A stretch of DNA of 64,000 nucleotides. Source: Halalkalicoccus tibetensis. Lineage in GTDB: Archaea > Halobacteriota > Halobacteria > Halobacteriales > Halalkalicoccaceae. The position numbers and the translations under genes were made by a program. Below are positions 8,570 to 16,895 of this stretch, piece by piece; positions within the stretch are counted from its first letter, which is position 1, and each line of letters opens with the position of its first letter. Below the pieces are notes generated by a model. It searched no databases and was not told the DNA's origin. It worked only from the letters and a program-made list of their open reading frames with translations. Location: positions 667,917 to 731,916 of the forward strand of contig NZ_JBBMXV010000001.1 in assembly GCF_037996645.1 (NCBI RefSeq), in the 5' to 3' direction.

Positions 8570-9181
8570 ATGGGAGACGGTATCGTCCTCGCGGGCGGGC
8601 GCTCGACCCGCTTCGGGAGCGAGGACAAGGCGACCGCCGACCTCGCCGGGACGCCGATGATCCGCCGGGTCGGCGACCGGCTCGCCGACACCACCGACCG
8701 ACTCGTGGTGAACTGTCGGGCCGACCAGACGGCGGCCATCGAGCGGGCCTTCGAGGGCTACCCGAACCCGATCGAGATCGCCGAGGACCCCGACCCCGAC
8801 GAGGGGCCGATGGCGGGGATCCGAACGGGGCTGCGGGCCGCGGAAAGCGAGTACGCCTTCGTCGCGGCCTGCGACATGCCCTTCGTCGAGCCGGAGCTCG
8901 TCGAGCACCTCCTCTCGCGCGCCCGGAGCTACGACGCCGCGGTCCCCCGGATCGGGGACGGCTGGTTCCAGACCACCCACGCCGCCTACCGGGCCGACGC
9001 GATGGCCGACGCCTGCGAGCGCGCGCTCGCGGCGGGCGAGCGGAAGGTGATCGCGCCCCTGGAGCATCTCGACTACGTCGTCGTCGACGAGGCGGAGGTG
9101 CGAGAGCACGCCCCGCTCGACACGTTCGAGAACCTCAACACCCGCGAGGAGTTCGAGGAGGCCGTCAGGCGCCTCGGATGA
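8570..9181 (+). CDS. mobA: Molybdenum cofactor guanylyltransferase
   Basis: Nucleotidyltransferase that attaches GMP to molybdopterin to give the bis-MGD cofactor of DMSO-reductase-family enzymes. Visible motifs are LAGGRSTRFGSEDKA (nucleotide-binding loop with the conserved G, R, K), EDPDPDEGPMAGI and CDMPF with the metal-binding Asp. 203 aa, normal. A TATA-like box (gtatatg near 8540) lies about 26 bp ahead of the ATG. The formate dehydrogenase encoded 5 kb away should need this cofactor. Its 3' end overlaps the convergent yqeC-like gene by 17 bp. Confidence 0.9.
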   Translation: MGDGIVLAGGRSTRFGSEDKATADLAGTPMIRRVGDRLADTTDRLVVNCRADQTAAIERAFEGYPNPIEIAEDPDPDEGPMAGIRTGLRAAESEYAFVAACDMPFVEPELVEHLLSRARSYDAAVPRIGDGWFQTTHAAYRADAMADACERALAAGERKVIAPLEHLDYVVVDEAEVREHAPLDTFENLNTREEFEEAVRRLG

Positions 9182-9890
9182 CGTCGACGACCCGTTCGTC
9201 GGCCATCCGCGCGAGCACCACCCGATCGACGTCCGCGCGCTCGTGGACCCGGCGGGCGATCTCGCGGGCGATCGCCTCGTCCTCACTGTCGTCGACCTTG
9301 TTGAGAAGCGGGGTCGCCGTCGCCCCCTCGGGAACGTCCTTCAGCCCGCCGTCGGGGCTCGCGATCACGCGGGCAACGGCCTCGGGCGTGATCTCCTCGT
9401 CGGGCTCGATCCCCGCGATCGCGGCGATCCGCTCGGGCCGGTGGACCACGCTGTCGTCGAGGGGGCTCCCGACGGCGTGGACGCTCGCGATCGGGAGGAC
9501 GGCGTCGGCGCTGCGGGGGATCTGGGGTTCGCGCTCGTCGGGCGCCTTGAACTCCCGCATGCGCGCGCCGTCGGCCTTCACGAGAACGGGGACGTCGGCC
9601 CGGCGAGCCAGGTCCCCCACGGCCTCCCGGTCGTAACCCCGGTAGCGGTCCTCGAACTCGCGTTCGGGAACGACGCCCAGCGGCCAGTCGTCGTTGCCCT
9701 CGACCTCGCTTACCGGGTCCTCGGTGACGGCGACGCGCGCGACGTGGGGATCGAAGATCGGGATCCGGACCGTCGCGGTGACCACCGCCCGGTCGAGCGC
9801 GTTCGCGAGCGCGTACAGCGTCGTCTTCTTCCCCCCGGCGCCGACGGCACAGACGAGCCCCTCTGTCGGGAGCGCTTTCGTGAGCTCCAT
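9165..9890 (-). CDS. YqeC-like molybdenum hydroxylase accessory protein
   Basis: 241-aa protein with a P-loop-like AVGAGGKKTTLYALA at residues 15-29, followed by a KADGARMREFKAPDE segment. Both are hallmarks of the putative selenium-dependent hydroxylase accessory protein YqeC family, which is genetically linked to molybdenum hydroxylase maturation. The position next to mobA, with a 17-bp 3' overlap, fits a role in molybdoenzyme assembly. The biochemical activity of the family is not settled. Confidence 0.8.
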   Translation of the reverse strand: MELTKALPTEGLVCAVGAGGKKTTLYALANALDRAVVTATVRIPIFDPHVARVAVTEDPVSEVEGNDDWPLGVVPEREFEDRYRGYDREAVGDLARRADVPVLVKADGARMREFKAPDEREPQIPRSADAVLPIASVHAVGSPLDDSVVHRPERIAAIAGIEPDEEITPEAVARVIASPDGGLKDVPEGATATPLLNKVDDSEDEAIAREIARRVHERADVDRVVLARMADERVVDVIRGA

Positions 9891-9959
9891 GCCCGATCTA
9901 CCCGCCTGTCGAGCAAACCGGTTGTGGTCCGATGGGGGGCTGGTTGTTATTCCCTATTC

Positions 9960-9969
9960 GTTAATTAAC
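9960..9969. promoter_or_regulatory. 10-bp palindrome upstream of the formaldehyde dehydrogenase-like gene
   Basis: GTTAATTAAC is a perfect palindrome, followed by atcatgat, a second small palindrome. It lies 50-60 bp ahead of the ATG at 10019 and about 25 bp ahead of the likely TATA (tctatcat near 9993), where a regulator could act. A role as operator is inference. Confidence 0.35.
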
Positions 9970-10018
9970 AATCATGATTATGACGGTCGGCGTCTATCAT
10001 ACGGACGGGACTAAAACA

Positions 10019-11185
10019 ATGTCAATGGATGCCGTGGTCTATCAAGGACCGCACGAGGTGGCGGTGGAGGAGGTCGACGAGCCCGAGATCGAGCACCCCA
10101 ACGACGTGGTGATCGACATCACGACGACCTGTATCTGTGGGTCGGACCTCCACATGTACGAGGGACGGACCGACGCCGAGCCGGGGATCGTCTTCGGCCA
10201 CGAGAACATGGGGATCGTCGACGAGGTCGGCGAGGGCGTAAGCACGCTGGAGAAGGGAGACCGGATCGTCCTGCCGTTCAACGTCGCCTGTGGGTTCTGT
10301 AAGAACTGCGAGGAAGGCTACACGGGCTTCTGTACGAACGTCAATCCCGGCTTCGCGGGCGGGGCCTACGGCTACGTTGCAATGGGGCCCTACAAAGGTG
10401 GGCAGGCCGAACGGCTCCGCGTCCCCTACGCGGACTTCAACGCGCTGAAGCTCCCGGAGGGCGACGAGCACGAGGACTCGTTCTCGCTGCTGGCCGACAT
10501 CTTCCCGACGGGTTGGCACGGGACCGAACTGGCGAACCTCCAGCCCGGCGAGTCTGTCGCGATCTTCGGGGCCGGCCCCGTCGGCGCGATGGCGGCCTAC
10601 AGCGCCCACATCAAGGGCGCGGCGGAGATCTACATCGTCGATCGCGTGCCGAGCCGGCTCGACGCCGTCGAGGAGAACTGCGACGCGATCCCGATCAACT
10701 TCGAGGAGGGCGACCCCGTCGAGCAGATCATCGAGGAACACGGCGACGAGGTCGACAAGGGCATCGACGCCGTCGGCTATCAGGCGATCGACCCCGAGAC
10801 CGACCCCTCGGACGACGCCTACGACCCGGCCCGCGAGAACCCCGCGATCGTGCTCAACCAGCTGATTCAGGTGGTGCGCCCGACCGGCGAGCTCGGCATC
10901 CCCGGACTCTACGTCCCCTCGGATCCCGGCGCGCCCGACGAGATGGCCGCACAGGGCAGGTTGGGGATCGACTTCGGGAAGTTCTTCGAGAAGGGCCTGA
11001 AGTGTGGCACCGGCCAGGCCAACGTCAAGCAGTACAACCGCTACCTGCGCGACCTGATCATCGAGGGCCGCGCGGACCCGAGCTGGATCGTCTCCCATCG
11101 CGTCGGTCTCGACGAGGCCCCCGAGATGTACGAGGCGTTCGACAACCGCGAGGAGGGCGTCACGAAGGTCCTGCTCGAGCCCTAA
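10019..11185 (+). CDS. Zinc alcohol dehydrogenase, formaldehyde dehydrogenase-like
   Basis: Medium-chain dehydrogenase with catalytic zinc ligands in CICGSDLHMYEG and GHENMG, a structural-zinc lobe (CGFCKNCEEGYTGFC) and an NAD-binding GAGPVGAMAA loop. The inserted loop and the long tail with KCGTGQANVKQYNRYL match glutathione-independent formaldehyde dehydrogenases, which disproportionate or oxidise aldehydes to the acid. The ATG at 10019 is about 26 bp after a TATA-like box and starts MSMDAVVYQG; the frame extends upstream to 9974 without homologous look. The nearby formate dehydrogenase could act on the product. Confidence 0.85.
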   Translation: MSMDAVVYQGPHEVAVEEVDEPEIEHPNDVVIDITTTCICGSDLHMYEGRTDAEPGIVFGHENMGIVDEVGEGVSTLEKGDRIVLPFNVACGFCKNCEEGYTGFCTNVNPGFAGGAYGYVAMGPYKGGQAERLRVPYADFNALKLPEGDEHEDSFSLLADIFPTGWHGTELANLQPGESVAIFGAGPVGAMAAYSAHIKGAAEIYIVDRVPSRLDAVEENCDAIPINFEEGDPVEQIIEEHGDEVDKGIDAVGYQAIDPETDPSDDAYDPARENPAIVLNQLIQVVRPTGELGIPGLYVPSDPGAPDEMAAQGRLGIDFGKFFEKGLKCGTGQANVKQYNRYLRDLIIEGRADPSWIVSHRVGLDEAPEMYEAFDNREEGVTKVLLEP

Positions 11186-11235
11186 GTCGGTCGGCGTAGC
11201 GATCGCGGCGACGACTGACTCACGTTTTTTCGACG

Positions 11236-11421
11236 CTACCCGCGCAGCCACGCCTCGGGATGGCGCTCGCGCAGGTGGTCCTGATAGGCCTCGACGATCG
11301 CCGAATGTGAGTCGGCGGTGATCGACCACGAACAGCGTTCGCACCGGCCGACGAGGGAGTCCTCGCTCGCGTCGATCGACGGCCGGTTCGGTTCGTCCAT
11401 GGTATCGTTTGGCGCCGCCAT
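11236..11421 (-). CDS. Small C2H2-like zinc-finger protein
   Basis: 61-aa protein with CERC followed by HLRERHPEAW, a CxxC/HxxxxH pair typical of haloarchaeal single-finger proteins. The ATG at 11421 lies about 30 bp from a TATA-like element at 11452-11458 that also suits the divergent gene. Function unknown. A later ATG (11400, MDEPNRPS) is an alternative start. Confidence 0.7.
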   Translation of the reverse strand: MAAPNDTMDEPNRPSIDASEDSLVGRCERCSWSITADSHSAIVEAYQDHLRERHPEAWLRG

Positions 11422-11451
11422 CACCTCCCTCTGTCGCCGGCCGCGACAACC

Positions 11452-11458
11452 GTTATAC
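11452..11458. promoter_or_regulatory. Possible bidirectional TATA box
   Basis: The sequence gttatac reads as an archaeal TATA box on both strands. It is about 26 bp from the ATG at 11481 on the plus strand and about 30 bp from the ATG at 11421 on the minus strand, so one element may serve two divergent zinc micro-protein genes. Confidence 0.45.
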
Positions 11459-11480
11459 TCGCGGACGAGCTATGGCGGGT

Positions 11481-11633
11481 ATGTGCAAGTACTGCGCCTA
11501 CAACGCCCACGACGGGTGGGATCAGCTCCTCCAGTACGACGCCACCTACCAGGGTAGCCGAAAGCGGGCGGAGAACTACGGCTTTCACGAGTCCTGGGAC
11601 GAACTGCGCGAGCAGTTCGACGCCGACGACTAG
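11481..11633 (+). CDS. Small CxxC protein, 50 aa
   Basis: Begins MCKYCAYNAHDGWDQL, with one CxxC pair, and ends in an acidic helix (REQFDADD). The ATG at 11481 fits a leaderless start 26 bp after the TATA-like box; an in-frame ATG at 11472 would add three residues. A single CxxC would bind metal only as a dimer or with other ligands. Function unknown; it ends four bases into the convergent GTPase gene. Confidence 0.65.
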   Translation: MCKYCAYNAHDGWDQLLQYDATYQGSRKRAENYGFHESWDELREQFDADD

Positions 11634-12706
11634 GGCGGAAACGGGTCCGAGACGCCCGCCAGCCCCGCCTCGCGCTCCTCGCCGGTCAGCAACGCCCCGT
11701 CGAGGGTTTCCCGGATCCCCGCCTCGTCGAGCTCCGTCCCGATGAAGACCAGCTCGGTCCGGCGTTCGTCCTCGGGATGCCACTCGCCGATCGGCCCGGC
11801 CTTGACTGACTCCCCGGCGAGGTTGAACCCCATCACGTCGTCGCGCCCGGCGAGTTGGAAGATCCCCTTCGCCCGGACGATTTCTGTGAGGGTCTCGAAC
11901 GCCTCGTCGAGACGTTCGGGGTGAAACGGGCGGTTCTCGCGATAGACGAACGACTCGACGCCCAGCGTCTCGGCGGGGCTGTGGTCGTGGTCGTGCCCGC
12001 CCGCGAGCTCGCGCTTCCAGCCGACGTGGCGCTGGGCCTCCTGCAGGTCGAACCGCCCCGTTCCGAGCACCCGTCCGGGATCGATCCCCGAGTGGTTGGT
12101 CTGGACTATCTCCGCGCGCGGCTGGAGGCGCTCGATCACGGCCTCGATCTCGTCGAGCTTCCCCTCCTCGACGAGGTCGGTCTTGTTCAGGAGAAGCACG
12201 TCACAGAACTCGATCTGGTCGATCAGCAGCTCGGTCAGCGGGCGGTCGGACTCCTCGTCCGCCTCGGGGATCTCGCCCGCGTCGAACGCCCGCTCGAACT
12301 CCGCGGCGTCGATCACCGACACCGTGGTGTCGAGGCGAAATCCTGGAGAGTCCGCACCGTCCCCCTCGCCCTCGGTGAAGGTCCGGGCGACGGGGATCGG
12401 CTCGCTGACCCCCGAGGACTCCACGAGGAGATAGTCGAACTCCCGGGAGTCCGCCAGCCGCTCGGCCTCGGTCAGCAGGTCCTCGCGTAGCTCACAGCAG
12501 ATACAGCCGTTCGAGAGGTCGACGATCCCCTCCTCGTCGGTTCCCTCCCGGGCGATCAAGTCCGCGTCGACGTTCACCTCGCCCATGTCGTTGACGATCA
12601 CCGCCACCTCGTAGCCCTCGCGGTTCGTGAGGACGTGGTTCACCAGCGTCGTCTTCCCGGCGCCCAACGAGCCGCTGACGACCGTCACCGGTATCGGTTC
12701 CGTCAT
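11630..12706 (-). CDS. COG0523 (CobW/P47K) metallochaperone GTPase
   Basis: G3E-family GTPase. Walker A is GSLGAGKTT (12-20), the metal-binding CICC motif is at 68-71, and NKTD is the guanine-specificity motif. A histidine-rich stretch (GGHDHDH near 240) precedes the C-terminal CobW domain, which contains GRDDVMGFNLAGESV. COG0523 proteins deliver zinc, cobalt or other metals to target enzymes. The neighbouring zinc alcohol dehydrogenase and micro zinc proteins hint at zinc, but the metal cannot be read from sequence. 358 aa. Confidence 0.88.
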   Translation of the reverse strand: MTEPIPVTVVSGSLGAGKTTLVNHVLTNREGYEVAVIVNDMGEVNVDADLIAREGTDEEGIVDLSNGCICCELREDLLTEAERLADSREFDYLLVESSGVSEPIPVARTFTEGEGDGADSPGFRLDTTVSVIDAAEFERAFDAGEIPEADEESDRPLTELLIDQIEFCDVLLLNKTDLVEEGKLDEIEAVIERLQPRAEIVQTNHSGIDPGRVLGTGRFDLQEAQRHVGWKRELAGGHDHDHSPAETLGVESFVYRENRPFHPERLDEAFETLTEIVRAKGIFQLAGRDDVMGFNLAGESVKAGPIGEWHPEDERRTELVFIGTELDEAGIRETLDGALLTGEEREAGLAGVSDPFPP

Positions 12707-12754
12707 ACGTGAACAACCGTCGGACCGGGCAAAAGCGTGTCGCGGCCGACCCGC

Positions 12755-13960
12755 CTACCCGTCTGCGCCCAGGGCCATTGGATCGTCCTCGAGGACCTCC
12801 ATCGCGAGCCAGCAGTTCGTGATCGGGTGGTAGCCCGGCTCGACCTCGGGGCCGTGATCCGGCTCCGGCAGCTCGCCCTCGCGGGTGAGTCGCTCGTACC
12901 AGTTGCCGTGCCGCGGGTCGATCAGGCGCTCCGTCGAATAGCTCCAGAGCCGGTCGTACCACTCGAGATACGTGGGGTCGTGCCGGGCCAACAGCGCGCT
13001 CGCGCCGATCGCCTCGGCCTGTGCCCAGCCGTACTTCTCGTCGACGATCGGCTCGCCCGACTCCTCGACCGTGTAGTAGAGCCCGCCGTACTCCTCGTCC
13101 CAGCCGAGCTCCACCGCGGCGTCGAACAGTTCACTTGCGCGCGTGAGAAGCCACGCCTCCTCGCGGTGCTCGGCGAGCAGGCAGAGCAGCTTCGCCCACT
13201 CGGCGTGATGGCCGGGCTGATAGCCCGGCGGCCGGAACTGGTGGTCGGGCTCGTCCTCGTTGTGCGAGAGGTCGTGCTGCCAGGTGTCGGTGTAGTGCTC
13301 CCAGAGCAGGCCGTCGGTCTCCGCGGCGAGCTCGCGGGTGAAGCGCTCGGCGATCGTATAGGCTCGATCGAGGAAGCGACCCTCCCCGGTGGCCTCGCCC
13401 GCGGCGAGCAGCGCCTCGAGGGTGTGCATGTTCGCGTTCGCGCCCCGGTAGGGCGAGAGATCCATCCAGTCGGACGACGCCCGGTCGGCGTAGAGCCCGT
13501 GTTCGGGCTCGAAGAAGCGCTCCTCGAGGACCGAGAACGCGCGGTCGATTTCGTCGCGTCCCCCTGGAATCCCCGCCTGGTGGGCCCGCGCGCCCGCGAG
13601 CAGCGCGAACGCGTGGCCGTAACAGAACCGTGTTCTGTCGGTCGGTTCCCGTCCCTCCAGCAGCCAGTCATAGCCCTCGTTCTCGGGGTCCCAGTGTGCG
13701 GTCGAGAGGAATCGCAGGCCGTGTTCGGCGGCCGTGCGACACCACTCGGGGCCGTCGGCGAGGACACCCAGCGAGAAGTTGTTGATCGCGCGGGCGGTCG
13801 CGACGAGGTGTTTCGATCGGGCGTCGTAGACGTAGCCGTCGCGCTCGTCGAACTGGGTGACGTACCCGCCGAAACGGGTGTCGATGCAGTCGGGATGGTA
13901 GAAGTTCAGCACGTCACGGAACGCGTGGCGCAGTCCCTCCCGGGTGCGATAGACGTTCAT
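12755..13960 (-). CDS. AGE-family (N-acylglucosamine 2-epimerase) protein
   Basis: 401-aa (alpha/alpha)6-barrel protein. Family signatures are DTRFGGYVTQFDERDG, RFCYGHAFALLAGARAH, NANMHTLEALLAA, PGHHAEWAKLL and KYGWAQAEAIGA, which line the active site of AGE, cellobiose epimerase and mannose isomerase enzymes. It probably interconverts a sugar epimer or aldose/ketose; the substrate cannot be fixed. It lies between the COG0523 GTPase and formate dehydrogenase genes, all on the minus strand, with no clear functional link to either. Confidence 0.82.
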   Translation of the reverse strand: MNVYRTREGLRHAFRDVLNFYHPDCIDTRFGGYVTQFDERDGYVYDARSKHLVATARAINNFSLGVLADGPEWCRTAAEHGLRFLSTAHWDPENEGYDWLLEGREPTDRTRFCYGHAFALLAGARAHQAGIPGGRDEIDRAFSVLEERFFEPEHGLYADRASSDWMDLSPYRGANANMHTLEALLAAGEATGEGRFLDRAYTIAERFTRELAAETDGLLWEHYTDTWQHDLSHNEDEPDHQFRPPGYQPGHHAEWAKLLCLLAEHREEAWLLTRASELFDAAVELGWDEEYGGLYYTVEESGEPIVDEKYGWAQAEAIGASALLARHDPTYLEWYDRLWSYSTERLIDPRHGNWYERLTREGELPEPDHGPEVEPGYHPITNCWLAMEVLEDDPMALGADG

Positions 13961-14063
13961 ACCGATAGCCGACCCGCGAGGGACATAGCTGTCGGGGGTC
14001 GCGTCCCCGTAGGGGGACGAGGTGGGGTGGTCCGTTCGGGGTCCCTCGATCCCTGAGACCCGA

Positions 14064-16193
14064 TCAGTCGTCCGCCGGGGCGTCGCCCGCGGGCTCGATG
14101 CCGACCTCGATCTCCGCGGCGGCGGCCTTGTACTCCGGGATCTTCGCGCGCTCGTCGAGCACGTCGTTCGTGAGCCGGTTGGCCGAGGCCGCCGCGAAGT
14201 GGGGCGTCGTCCAGATCGACCCCTCCTTGATGTCCTCGGTGACCTGGGCCTCGACGGTGATCTCGCCGCGCCGCGAGCGGATCGTCACCTCCTCGCCGTC
14301 CTCGATCCCGTAGCGCTCGGCGTCGTTGGGGTGGACGTCGACGAAGTTCTCCGGCGTCTGGCGGTTCAGCGTCGGCGAGCGCCGGCTCATCGTCCCCGTG
14401 TTGTAATGTTCCTCCAGCCGGGCCGTGGTGAGGATCAGCGGGTACTCCTCGTCGGGCGTTTCGGCCGGGGGCGTGTGGTTGACGCCCTCGATGTGGCCCA
14501 GTCCGTTCTCGGTATCGAAGCTCTCCTCGTAGAGGTATTGGTCGCCCGCGTCGCCCTCCTCGTAACAGGGCCACTGGATCCCCTCCTCGCCGAGCGCTTC
14601 GTATGTCATCCCGTGGTAGCTCGGACAGACCTCTCGAAGCTCCTCGAACACCTCCTCGGGGTCCTCGAAGTCGAAGCCCTCGTCGAACAGTCGGGTACCG
14701 ATCTCGGAGACGATCTCGAGGTCGTGTTTCGTGTTCTCGTGGACCTTCTGCACGGGACGCATCCGCTGAACCCGTCGGTCGGTGTTCGTGACCGTGCCGC
14801 CGCGCTCGGCCCACGTCGTCGCAGGCAGCACCACGTCGGCGTATTTGGCGGTTTCGGTCATGAAGATGTCCTGGGCCACGATAAACTCCAGTTCCTGGAT
14901 GCGTTCGGCGACGTCGTTGGCGTCGGGCTCGCTCATCACGGGGTTCTCGCCCATGACGTACAGCCCCTTGACCGACTCGCCGAACTCGTGGGAGATCTCG
15001 ACGTTCGTCAGCCCCGGCTCCGGGGGCACGTCGAAGCCCCAGACCTCCTCGACCGACTGTCGGGCCTCGTCGTCGTCGACGAGCTGGTATCCGGGCAGGA
15101 CGTTCGGCATCGCGCCGACGTCACAGGTCCCCTGAACGTTGTTCTGGCCCCGAAGCGGGTTGACGCCGGTGCCGGGCTTGCCGAGGTTGCCCGTGATCAG
15201 CGCGAGGTTGATCTCGTTCTGGACGTTGTCGACGCCGCAGGCGTGCTGGCTCATCCCCATCCCGGTGAAGATGGCGGCGTTGCCGGCGCTCGCGTACTTC
15301 TCGGCGGCGAGCTCGATGTCCTCGAGCGGGACGCCACACTCCTCGGCGGCGGCCTCCTTGTCGAACCCTTCGAGGGTCTCTTTCAGGTGCTCGAACCCCT
15401 CGGTGCGCTCCTCGATGAACTCCTCGTCGATCCACCCTTCTTCCGGACTCTCCTCGTGCTTCTCGAGGATCGTCTTGATGACGGCGTTCAAGAGCGGGAT
15501 GTCCGTGCCGGGCTCGACCTGCAGATGCATGTGGCGGTCGGTCTCGCTTATCTTGAACGACCGCGTCGTCTTGTTGGCGTGGGGGTCGGCCTGGATGACC
15601 GTCGCGCCGTCGAGCACCGCCTGTCGGAAGTAGACGCTGTTGGCGATCGGGTGCTGCTCGCCCGGGTTCGCGCCGTGGATCCAGAAGACGTCGGCCTCCT
15701 CGCGCAGGTCCTCCATGCTGTTGGTCATCGCGCCCGCGCCGAGGCTGGTCCGCAGCGCCCACACCGTCGAGGCGTGGCACATCCGCGTGCAGTTGTCGAT
15801 GTTGTTCGTACCGTACCGCCGCGCGAGCTTCTGGAGGAGGTAGTTCTCCTCGTTCATCGTCTTCGAGGAGCCGTAGAACCCCATCGCGTCGGGGCCGTAC
15901 TCCTCGCGGATCCGTTCGAGCTCATCGACGATCCTTCCGTAGGCCTCCTCCCAGGTGGCCTCGCGGAACTCGCCGTTTTCCTTGATCAGCGGATCGGTGA
16001 GGCGGTCCTCGTGGTCGACGACCTGCGTCGCCGCACCGCCCTTGATGCAGATCTTGCCCTCGTTGACCGGCGCCTCGCCCCACGGCATGAAGCGCATGTC
16101 GCCGGGCTCCTCGCCCGGTTTCACCTGGATCCCACAGCCCACGCCGCAGTACGGACAGATCGTCTTGACCGGGTCCTGCTCCTCAGTCGCCAT
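14064..16193 (-). CDS. Formate dehydrogenase alpha subunit-type molybdopterin oxidoreductase
   Basis: 709-aa bis-MGD enzyme of the DMSO reductase family. An N-terminal 4Fe-4S site is formed by Cys13, Cys16, Cys20 and Cys49 (CPYCGVGCG and KICIKGG). Cys139 in NCTRMCHAS is the molybdenum ligand (selenocysteine in E. coli FdhF) and the neighbouring histidine is conserved. Motifs HPIANS, GMGMSQHACGVDN and the C-terminal domain with EEHYNTGTMSRRSPTL complete the fold. There is no Tat signal, so it is probably cytoplasmic, and no beta or gamma subunit is adjacent. A nitrate-reductase-like activity is less likely. Confidence 0.88.
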   Translation of the reverse strand: MATEEQDPVKTICPYCGVGCGIQVKPGEEPGDMRFMPWGEAPVNEGKICIKGGAATQVVDHEDRLTDPLIKENGEFREATWEEAYGRIVDELERIREEYGPDAMGFYGSSKTMNEENYLLQKLARRYGTNNIDNCTRMCHASTVWALRTSLGAGAMTNSMEDLREEADVFWIHGANPGEQHPIANSVYFRQAVLDGATVIQADPHANKTTRSFKISETDRHMHLQVEPGTDIPLLNAVIKTILEKHEESPEEGWIDEEFIEERTEGFEHLKETLEGFDKEAAAEECGVPLEDIELAAEKYASAGNAAIFTGMGMSQHACGVDNVQNEINLALITGNLGKPGTGVNPLRGQNNVQGTCDVGAMPNVLPGYQLVDDDEARQSVEEVWGFDVPPEPGLTNVEISHEFGESVKGLYVMGENPVMSEPDANDVAERIQELEFIVAQDIFMTETAKYADVVLPATTWAERGGTVTNTDRRVQRMRPVQKVHENTKHDLEIVSEIGTRLFDEGFDFEDPEEVFEELREVCPSYHGMTYEALGEEGIQWPCYEEGDAGDQYLYEESFDTENGLGHIEGVNHTPPAETPDEEYPLILTTARLEEHYNTGTMSRRSPTLNRQTPENFVDVHPNDAERYGIEDGEEVTIRSRRGEITVEAQVTEDIKEGSIWTTPHFAAASANRLTNDVLDERAKIPEYKAAAAEIEVGIEPAGDAPADD

Positions 16194-16206
16194 CGTGGAT
16201 CACCGT

Positions 16207-16228
16207 GTGGTTTATCACCATTAACCAC
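16207..16228. promoter_or_regulatory. Inverted repeat in the formate dehydrogenase promoter
   Basis: GTGGTT (16207-16212) and AACCAC (16223-16228) form an inverted repeat whose right arm overlaps the likely TATA (ttaatg on the minus strand), 26-30 bp before the start at 16193. A repressor bound here would block transcription. Inference from position. Confidence 0.35.
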
Positions 16229-16321
16229 GAAAAGGGTTACCATCCACTTAATCCCTCCGCGTGACTGAACGATGACGGGTACCAGACACCGCCGAACGGG
16301 CCCAGCAGGCGCCGAAGAGCA

Positions 16322-16891
16322 GTGACGATCGCGCTCACCCGGTCGCTCGTCGTCGAGAGGGCCGAGGAGTACATCGAGGAGGAGCCGCTGTATCCGGTCG
16401 AAGGGGAGGCGATCGAGACCCTCCCGGAAGCGTTCACCGAGGGGGAGTTCGGCTGGCGGGACGCCGAATGGGTCGTCCAGTGGTACTACCGACGCTACCT
16501 CGGTGCCTACCCGCAGGACCGCCAGCGCGCGGGCGAGAAACGTTTCGCCGACAACGAGCGAAGCGCGACGCGGGAGGCCGTGATCGACGCCGCGAACGCC
16601 GGGACGCTCGACGAGCGGGTCGGACGGCTGACCGAGCTGTCGGGCGTCGATACGTGCGTCGCGAGCGCCTTCCTCCAGTTCATCGATCCCGACCGATACG
16701 TGGTCGTCGACGAGCGGACCTGGACGGTGCTTCGGGAGGCCGACGAGCTGAACGAACCGTATCCCGGTAAGCCGTCGGTCGAGGAGTACCGCCGGTTCCT
16801 CGAGGCCTGCCGGGGAGTCGCCGACGAGCACGACGTGGGCTGCTGGACGCTGTATCGGGCGCTCTGGCGGCTTGGGAACGACACTAGGTGA
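16322..16891 (+). CDS. Conserved haloarchaeal protein, possible HhH-like fold
   Basis: 189-aa acidic protein I cannot assign firmly. The segment LSGVDTCVASAFLQFIDPDR followed by YVVVDERTW resembles the helix-hairpin-helix and adjacent strand of HhH-GPD-type proteins, but no catalytic lysine/aspartate pair is evident. The start is a GTG at 16322; a 17-codon upstream ORF (16273-16325) begins about 26 bp after a TATA-like box (cttaatcc) and overlaps this GTG as GTGA, so translation may be coupled. Confidence 0.6.
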   Translation: MTIALTRSLVVERAEEYIEEEPLYPVEGEAIETLPEAFTEGEFGWRDAEWVVQWYYRRYLGAYPQDRQRAGEKRFADNERSATREAVIDAANAGTLDERVGRLTELSGVDTCVASAFLQFIDPDRYVVVDERTWTVLREADELNEPYPGKPSVEEYRRFLEACRGVADEHDVGCWTLYRALWRLGNDTR

Positions 16892-16895
16892 GGGA

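Noticed and set aside
14022-16268. 748-codon open frame antisense to formate dehydrogenase
   Set aside because: It mirrors the codon bias of the real gene (third-position G/C on the opposite strand), is rich in Arg/Leu/Val/Asp runs and matches no family.
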